From NCBI GenBank assembly GCA_016208525.1, contig JACQYJ010000215.1, positions 1 through 8,336 of the forward strand: a DNA stretch of 8,336 bases, read 5' to 3'. Below the pieces are notes generated by a model. That model made no database searches. It saw nothing but the letters and a program-made list of their open reading frames with translations, and was not told the origin of the DNA. The position numbers were made by a program, and so were the translations under genes. The DNA is from Deltaproteobacteria bacterium (GTDB taxonomy: Bacteria; Desulfobacterota; JAENJC01). How positions within the stretch are numbered: position 1 is the stretch's first letter; each line of letters opens with the position of its first letter. Of this stretch, positions 5,067-8,336 are shown piece by piece.

Positions 5067-5476
5067 CAAATATTAGTCTTGCGCAAAGTTACATGCTAAA
5101 AGCGGAAAAACGGCGCATGGTGCTGGAACTCCTCTTGAAAGAAGGCGACTATTCCGATGTCATAAGAGAAGCCCAGGAATTGGTAGAGCTTTGCATAAAA
5201 GGGATGCTGAGGTTTGCGGGGATTGAGCCTCCCAAATTCCATGATGTCGGACCCTTGCTCATCGAGCACAAAGAGAAATTCAGGGACATTGTTTATGAAG
5301 ATATCTTACGAATGGCCGCAGTATCCAGAGAACTGAGGAAAGAAAGAGAGCTGGCTTTTTATGGCGACATAGACTTTATTCCGTCTGAAGAATATACGGA
5401 AGAGGACGCAAAAACAGCCTTTGATAATGCCTGTTTTATCCTGGAAACGGCAAAAAAGGTTGTAATTGAGAGGTGA
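5063..5476 (+). CDS. HEPN-domain protein (PF05168 type) without catalytic His
   Basis: The protein has 137 residues and is all-helical. REAQELVELCIKGMLRFAG (35-53) is the classical first HEPN helix region. The region that carries RX4-6H in RNase HEPN proteins reads RELRKERELAFYGD (89-102), with Arg but no His; the RE-AFYGD form is common in the PF05168 branch. The protein may therefore not be an RNase, or may use other residues. It starts in the last 4 bp of the nucleotidyltransferase gene, with GGAGAGGTG upstream. Its last 15 codons and the following spacer are found again at 8196-8297. Confidence 0.88.
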   Translation: MTNISLAQSYMLKAEKRRMVLELLLKEGDYSDVIREAQELVELCIKGMLRFAGIEPPKFHDVGPLLIEHKEKFRDIVYEDILRMAAVSRELRKERELAFYGDIDFIPSEEYTEEDAKTAFDNACFILETAKKVVIER

Positions 5477-5528
5477 TCGTCGGGTGAAAGGGGCAGAAGG
5501 TCGTAAGCCTGCCAGCTTGTTAGCTTGT
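5427..5528 (+). repeat. 102-bp duplicated segment, copy 1 (HEPN gene tail plus spacer)
   Basis: It is identical to 8196-8297 except for two adjacent bases (AA here, TG there), without indels. It covers the last 15 codons of the HEPN gene, the 27-bp gap after it and the first 8-bp spacer units. Confidence 0.95.
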
Positions 5529-5551
5529 AAATGGGCGCTGTCCCTGTTTTA
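5504..5551 (+). repeat. Composite spacer copy E (3 units + variant box)
   Basis: The units TAAGCCTG, CCAGCTTG and TTAGCTTG are followed by a box with one change (TGGGCGC instead of TGGTCGC) at 5528-5551. It lies 87 bp before the next start codon, the largest such gap among the copies. Confidence 0.9.
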
Positions 5552-5593
5552 CCTGGGGAGATTGTGGAAGAAGCGGCCGGGTGATACTGGCCG

Positions 5594-5609
5594 AAGGCTT
5601 GCCAGCTTG
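5594..5609 (+). repeat. Short extra spacer remnant (2 units, no box)
   Basis: AAGGCTTG and CCAGCTTG lie between copy E and the UPF0175 gene, with no box following. This suggests two juxtaposed spacers with the material between them lost. Confidence 0.7.
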
Positions 5610-5624
5610 TCAATCCGGAAGTAT

Positions 5625-5632
5625 AAGGAGGT
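5625..5632 (+). promoter_or_regulatory. Near-consensus ribosome binding site
   Basis: AAGGAGGT lies 6 bp before ATG 5639, the best ribosome binding site in the window. It implies strong translation of the antitoxin relative to its GTG-initiated toxin. Confidence 0.8.
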
Positions 5633-5638
5633 ACTGTT

Positions 5639-5914
5639 ATGTTAGTAAATAAAATGGAATTTAGCGTTACTGAAGACATATTATTGGCTCTAAATGAAAA
5701 GCCAGCTGAATTTCTTAAAGATATGAGAACCTTTGCTGCTATCAAATTTTTCGAAATAGGTAAACTTTCGCTTGGTAAGGCCGCAGAACTGGCGGAAATG
5801 AACAAATTGGATTTCATGGAGTTGCTATCCAAACACAGGATATCTGTGTATAACTACCCTCCTGAAGAATTGGAGGAGGACTTAAATAATATCCAAAGGG
5901 CAAGGAAGTCCTGA
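5639..5914 (+). CDS. UPF0175-family antitoxin
   Basis: The protein has 91 residues. The family core is visible: FAAIKFFEIGKLSLGKAAELAEM (residues 32-54), a short helix-turn-helix-like segment, followed by FMELLSKHRISVYNYPPEELEEDL (59-82). Such proteins are encoded before DUF3368 PIN-like toxins and act as antitoxin and probable operon repressor. The near-consensus ribosome binding site upstream supports ATG 5639; an internal ATG (5654) is possible. The next gene's GTG starts 1 bp after this stop. Confidence 0.9.
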   Translation: MLVNKMEFSVTEDILLALNEKPAEFLKDMRTFAAIKFFEIGKLSLGKAAELAEMNKLDFMELLSKHRISVYNYPPEELEEDLNNIQRARKS

Positions 5915-5915
5915 A

Positions 5916-6404
5916 GTGAAGGCGGTAATCAATACCACCCCTCTTATCTCCCTGGCCGCTATAGATAAACTTTCTTTGCTGGATGAACTTTTTGAGAATA
6001 TCTATATTCCTAATGCTGTTTTTAAAGAGGCAACGAGAAAAGGGAAGAAGAATGCGACAGTTATTGAAAACTGGGGCAAAAACAGAATCGTTGAGATAAC
6101 AGACATAAAAGAAAAGTCGGCGCTCGAATTAACTCTTGATGAGGGGGAGTCGGAGGTAATAGTCCTTGCGCAGGAGGTCGATGCCGACCTTGTCATTATA
6201 GATGAGGATAAAGCTAGAAAGGTATCTAAACTGAACGGTCTTAATGTCACTGGGACAATAGGCGTACTACTGGATGCAAAGAAGCAGGGGAAGATTTCGC
6301 TGCTGAAGCCTTTTCTGGATAGGCTTATAGCAAATGGAATGTATATTGGTGTAAGTCTTTATGATAATGCCCTTTTACATGCTTCAGAAAAAATAGATAT
6401 TTGA
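5916..6404 (+). CDS. DUF3368 PIN-like toxin
   Basis: The protein has 162 residues. It shows the DUF3368 pattern: VINTTPLISLA (4-14), IPNAVFKEAT (31-40) with E38, DEGESEVIVLA (75-85), DLVIIDEDKARK (91-102), and NVTGTIGVLLDAK near 110-122. The first PIN acidic position is Asn6 (NTTPL) rather than Asp, a substitution I recall as frequent in this family; the others (E38, E78/E80, D96/D98) are present. It starts with GTG one base after the antitoxin stop, with AAGGAAG 7 bp upstream. As the partner of UPF0175 it is the presumed nuclease toxin, though activity with Asn at the first position is not assured. Confidence 0.9.
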   Translation: MKAVINTTPLISLAAIDKLSLLDELFENIYIPNAVFKEATRKGKKNATVIENWGKNRIVEITDIKEKSALELTLDEGESEVIVLAQEVDADLVIIDEDKARKVSKLNGLNVTGTIGVLLDAKKQGKISLLKPFLDRLIANGMYIGVSLYDNALLHASEKIDI

Positions 6405-6405
6405 T

Positions 6406-6461
6406 TCGGCTTGCACGCCTGCCAGCTGGCATGCTTGTAAATGGTCGCTGTCCCTGTTTTC
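6406..6461 (+). repeat. Composite spacer copy F (4 units + box)
   Basis: The units TCGGCTTG, CACGCCTG, CCAGCTGG and CATGCTTG (6406-6437) are followed by the box (6438-6461), which ends 14 bp before the GTG of the next antitoxin. It begins one base after the DUF3368 gene's stop codon. Confidence 0.92.
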
Positions 6462-6464
6462 TCC

Positions 6465-6470
6465 AGGAGG
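6465..6470 (+). promoter_or_regulatory. Ribosome binding site deciding a GTG start at 6476
   Basis: AGGAGG lies 5 bp before GTG 6476. The overlapping ATG at 6474 is out of frame and meets a stop at once, and the longer frame from 6401 would translate the spacer repeat, so GTG is the best start. Confidence 0.78.
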
Positions 6471-6475
6471 TTAAT

Positions 6476-6691
6476 GTGAAAATAAAAGAACAGGCAATAA
6501 AGGAACTTGAATCCTTGGGGCCTTCCGAAATAGTAACGATATATGAAATGATAACTTCGTTAAAGGCAAGGATTGGTGAGCCAAGAGTGAGGATAGGCGA
6601 ACCTGCCTATCTGAAGGTGAGAAAGGCCTTAGCCCTGTGCAAGGGGTCATTAAGTGACGATATCCTGTTACTCAGAGAAGACAAGGTATGA
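6476..6691 (+). CDS. vapB: Antitoxin of a PIN toxin pair (VapB-like)
   Basis: The protein has 71 residues. An N-terminal helix (AIKELESLGPSEIVTIYEMI, 7-26) is followed by a small internal duplication (ARIGEP, VRIGEP) and then YLKVRKALALCKGSLSDDILLLRED, a tail typical of antitoxins that precede VapC genes, where GSLSxDI and RED recur. No ribbon-helix-helix or AbrB fold is clear. The gene overlaps the toxin by 4 bp (ATGA). The duplicated RIGEP is also visible at DNA level as two diverged copies near 6569-6603. Family identity is by tail motif and context, so the symbol is provisional. Confidence 0.8.
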   Translation: MKIKEQAIKELESLGPSEIVTIYEMITSLKARIGEPRVRIGEPAYLKVRKALALCKGSLSDDILLLREDKV

Positions 6692-7131
6692 TCCTATTCT
6701 TCGACACATCATCTCTCGTAAAATTCTTCCACAATGAAGAAGGTACGGAAGCGGTTACGGGTCTGCTCAATTTCCAGGAGAATGAAATATGGGTCTCGGA
6801 ATTGGCCAGGTTGGAGTTTGTCAGTGCATTGCACAGAAGGTTTAGGAACAAAGAAATAGACGAAAAGATCTTAAATGAGGCAATTGAAGGGTTTGAGGTA
6901 GAAATCGCCCGTTTCAATATGGAGCCATTGAGCCATGTAATAGTTCTGGAGGCCGAGAACCTGTTAAAAAGATACGGCAAAGAACACGGACTTAGAACCT
7001 TGGATGCATTACATCTCGGATGTTTTAGCCTAATATCAGAAAGCTATTGGCTTTTTGTCTCTACCGACGAAAACCTTTGCAAAGTTGCGGAACATATAGG
7101 TGCAAAAGTTATTAATCCGTTGAGAAAGTAA
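6688..7131 (+). CDS. vapC: PIN-domain ribonuclease toxin (VapC type)
   Basis: The protein has 147 residues. All four PIN acidic positions are present: D6 (FFDTSSLVK), E43 (ARLEFVSAL), D106 (LRTLDALHL) and D127 (VSTDENL). The LDALHLA-like and STD motifs place it in the common bacterial VapC branch. Mg-dependent RNA cleavage is expected, with the target unknown. The ATG lies in the last 4 bp of the antitoxin gene. Its TAA stop is itself the first three bases of a degenerate 8-bp spacer unit (TAAGCCGG, 7129-7136), so the spacer begins inside the gene. Confidence 0.93.
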   Translation: MILFFDTSSLVKFFHNEEGTEAVTGLLNFQENEIWVSELARLEFVSALHRRFRNKEIDEKILNEAIEGFEVEIARFNMEPLSHVIVLEAENLLKRYGKEHGLRTLDALHLGCFSLISESYWLFVSTDENLCKVAEHIGAKVINPLRK

Positions 7132-7179
7132 GCCGGTCAGCTTATGGGAAAACGTCATGATTCAACCCCAATTTTGTCC

Positions 7180-7211
7180 TCAGCCTGCCAGCCGGATAGC
7201 TTGCCCGCTTG
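7180..7211 (+). repeat. Composite spacer copy G, units only
   Basis: Four phased units occur: TCAGCCTG, CCAGCCGG, ATAGCTTG and CCCGCTTG. They are separated from the nearest box by 54 bp, unlike other copies. Confidence 0.82.
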
Positions 7212-7265
7212 TCTGAGAAAGGTTTAAGATAATGAGGTATCATGAGTAGAAATGAAAAAAGGAAA

Positions 7266-7289
7266 TAAATGGTCGCTGTCCCTGTTTTC
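7266..7289 (+). repeat. Isolated spacer box
   Basis: A full TAAATGGTCGCTGTCCCT box with GTTTTC end, preceded by A-rich sequence rather than an 8-bp unit. No gene follows before the next spacer. Confidence 0.88.
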
Positions 7290-7369
7290 CGTAAACCTCT
7301 CTCCCTTCGGAACGGTCCCCCAATTTATAAATAAGGGTACTGAGGGGAGATATGAGACGTTAAGGGCAC

Positions 7370-7449
7370 AAAGCTTGTTAGCTTTCCAGCTTACCAGCTT
7401 GATAGCCTGCCAGCTTGCATGCTTGTAAATGGTCGCTGTCCCTATTTCT
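7370..7449 (+). repeat. Composite spacer copy H (7 units + box), longest
   Basis: Seven phased units run from 7370 to 7425 (AAAGCTTG, TTAGCTTT, CCAGCTTA, CCAGCTTG, ATAGCCTG, CCAGCTTG, CATGCTTG), followed by the box (7426-7449), which ends 11 bp before the ATG of the next antitoxin. Confidence 0.92.
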
Positions 7450-7460
7450 ACATAAAGAAG

Positions 7461-7709
7461 ATGGAGGAAGAGGTGATAATAGAAAGGATTTTAAAAGAAG
7501 GCCTTGATCTAAACCTTCCCAAAGAGCTTCTCGAAAAAGCCCATATTATGGGTAGGATAAATATTGTCGTTGAAGAAGACGAGATCACCATAAGAAAGGC
7601 GTCAGGGAAAACTGGAAGGCTTGAAGAGATGATCGGCCTTGGGAAAGGTATTTTTAAAAAGGATTCTGTATCTCTTCAGAGGGAATTGAGAGGGGAATGG
7701 AAGCTGTGA
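7461..7709 (+). CDS. vapB: AbrB-like antitoxin
   Basis: The protein has 82 residues from ATG 7461. LDLNLPKELLEKAHIMGRINIVVEEDEITIRKA (residues 14-46) fits a swapped-hairpin AbrB/SpoVT-type strand pattern, and the C-terminal GRLEEMIGLGKGIFKKDSVSLQREL is the likely toxin-binding tail. The frame is open further upstream through the spacer box (giving MLVNGRCPYF), which is rejected as a false extension. The ribosome binding site is weak (AAAGAAG directly before the ATG), so initiation may depend on the preceding repeat or on another signal. It overlaps the toxin gene by 13 bp, or 4 bp if the toxin starts at GTG 7706. Confidence 0.8.
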   Translation: MEEEVIIERILKEGLDLNLPKELLEKAHIMGRINIVVEEDEITIRKASGKTGRLEEMIGLGKGIFKKDSVSLQRELRGEWKL

Positions 7710-8149
7710 AGCGAGTTGGCCTTGATACCAACATCTTTATGGGAATTTTCCTTGAGGAAAAGGATAAGTTAGAGCCATCCTTGCAAATATTAAAGCTTAT
7801 TTCCAATGGCGACCTTGAAGGTGTTGTCAGCAGTATCTCACTAATAGAAGTGGCTACCCTCTTTTATCAGAAGGATGAAAGTCAAAAAGGCAGAAAAGCC
7901 ATTGATCTCATCAGGGCCCTTTCAAACATAACTATTGTTGACGTTTCAGCGGATATGGCCATTAATATTGCGAGTACCAAGGTCTCGGAAAGACTATCGA
8001 TAGCTGATGCTGCTGTTATGACTTCAGCTATCGAGCTTAAGTCAGATGTATTTTTGACCTACGACAACGATTTTGCAAAGGTAAAGAAAATCCGATGCAT
8101 GAAACCGGAAGATTACTTGAAAAAATTAAACGAAGAAGGAAGTCAGTAG
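7697..8149 (+). CDS. vapC: PIN-domain ribonuclease toxin (VapC type)
   Basis: The protein has 150 residues. PIN acidic residues are D10 (GLDTNIFMG), E51 (SLIEVATLF), D104 (LSIADAAVM) and D123/D125 (LTYDNDF), a complete set. It belongs to the DTNIF-type PIN branch and is distinct from the two other VapC proteins here. ATG 7697 has GAGAGGGGA just upstream; GTG 7706 three codons later is an equally plausible start that would give the standard 4-bp GTGA overlap with the antitoxin and a family-like N-terminus (KRVGLDTN). No gene lies between this stop and the copied HEPN tail at 8196. Confidence 0.92.
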   Translation: MEAVKRVGLDTNIFMGIFLEEKDKLEPSLQILKLISNGDLEGVVSSISLIEVATLFYQKDESQKGRKAIDLIRALSNITIVDVSADMAINIASTKVSERLSIADAAVMTSAIELKSDVFLTYDNDFAKVKKIRCMKPEDYLKKLNEEGSQ

Positions 8150-8195
8150 TGGTCAATTAGGGATGGTTACCTCTCAGAAGTCCCTACGTGAGTCT

Positions 8196-8245
8196 ATGCC
8201 TGTTTTATCCTGGAAACGGCAAAATGGGTTGTAATTGAGAGGTGA
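8196..8245 (+). pseudogene. 3' remnant of the PF05168 HEPN gene
   Basis: It encodes the last 15 residues of the HEPN protein at 5063-5476 plus its TGA, with one substitution (Lys132 to Trp, from AAG to TGG). No start codon or upstream part is present. It cannot be a functional gene. Confidence 0.88.
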
Positions 8246-8297
8246 TCGTCGGGTGAAAGGGGCAGAAGGTCGTAAGCCTGCCAGCTTGTTAGCTTGT
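8196..8297 (+). repeat. 102-bp duplicated segment, copy 2
   Basis: It matches 5427-5528 at 100 of 102 positions with no indels. The left breakpoint lies inside former coding sequence; the right one lies within the 8-bp unit array, exactly where the two spacers differ in unit number. Confidence 0.95.
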
Positions 8298-8336
8298 TGG
8301 CTTGCCGGCTTGTTAGCCTGTAAATGGTCGCTGTCC
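8273..8336 (+). repeat. Composite spacer copy I (6 units + box, cut by window end)
   Basis: The units TAAGCCTG, CCAGCTTG, TTAGCTTG, TTGGCTTG, CCGGCTTG and TTAGCCTG (8273-8320) are followed by the first 16 bases of the box. A further module is expected beyond the window. Confidence 0.92.

Larger units (their letters stand above)
7129..7460. other. Longest gene-free stretch: broken spacer copies
   Basis: No gene is supported here. It holds two degenerate units (TAAGCCGG, TCAGCTTA at 7129-7144), four units at 7180-7211, a lone box at 7266-7289 and a full seven-unit spacer with box at 7370-7449. The 54 bp at 7212-7265 and the 80 bp at 7290-7369 match nothing I recognise and carry only trivial reading frames. 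The pattern fits two or more spacers whose intervening modules were lost. Confidence 0.7.

Noticed and set aside
7370..7449. Spacer as a CRISPR array
   Set aside because: The units are 8 bp and directly abutting, with no unique spacers between them and no cas genes.
8159..8185. AGGGA...TCCCT inverted repeat as a terminator
   Set aside because: The stem is only 5 bp with a 17-base loop and no T-run follows. No intrinsic terminator could be supported in the window.

Overview
The window is a dense, single-strand array of small toxin-antitoxin (TA) type modules. All 18 supported genes are on the + strand. No transposase, integrase, rRNA or tRNA was seen. Moderate GC, heavy AGG/AGA arginine use, and the mix of MNT/HEPN, PIN and UPF0175/DUF3368 pairs suggest an environmental bacterium of the Nitrospirota or Desulfobacterota kind. 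This is a guess from style, not a phylogenetic result.

Layout: (1) 2-797, an MNT nucleotidyltransferase (5' end cut by the window) overlapping a HepT-like HEPN toxin. (2) 863-1564, a single-chain MNT + HI0074/HEPN-like fusion. (3) 1632-2030, a small secreted or membrane coiled-coil protein of unknown function. (4) 2084-2718, a VapB-like antitoxin (HDHYLYG tail) and a PIN toxin, bracketed by 27-bp direct repeats. (5) 2850-3554, a small charged helical protein and a TumE-family (DUF6516) protein. (6) 3660-4471, a second MntA/HepT pair. (7) 4572-5476, a different MNT plus a PF05168-type HEPN protein lacking the usual catalytic His. (8) 5639-6404, UPF0175 plus a DUF3368 PIN-like protein. (9) 6476-7131, an antitoxin plus PIN toxin. 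(10) 7461-8149, an AbrB-like antitoxin plus PIN toxin. (11) 8196-8336, a duplicated tail of the HEPN gene from module 7 followed by the start of another spacer.

The modules are linked by a recurrent composite spacer. It has 2-7 phase-locked copies of a degenerate 8-bp unit (consensus NNAGCTTG, most often CCAGCTTG or TTAGCTTG). These normally run directly into a conserved box, TAAATGGTCGCTGTCCCT followed by RTTT. Eight boxes are visible, always in the same orientation as the genes, and six lie 11-87 bp before the start codon of the first gene of a module. The spacer is read in different frames in different copies, so it is not coding, although it creates false N-terminal extensions such as LVNGRCPYF.

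Within modules, genes overlap by 1-13 bp or abut, as expected for co-translated TA pairs. The repeated spacer, the uniform orientation and the copied gene tail at the right end together suggest that modules have been gained, lost or shuffled by recombination at the spacers, like a cassette array without an obvious integron attC. That mechanism is inference. The array, its spacer and the MNT-HEPN fusion are the most interesting parts of the window.
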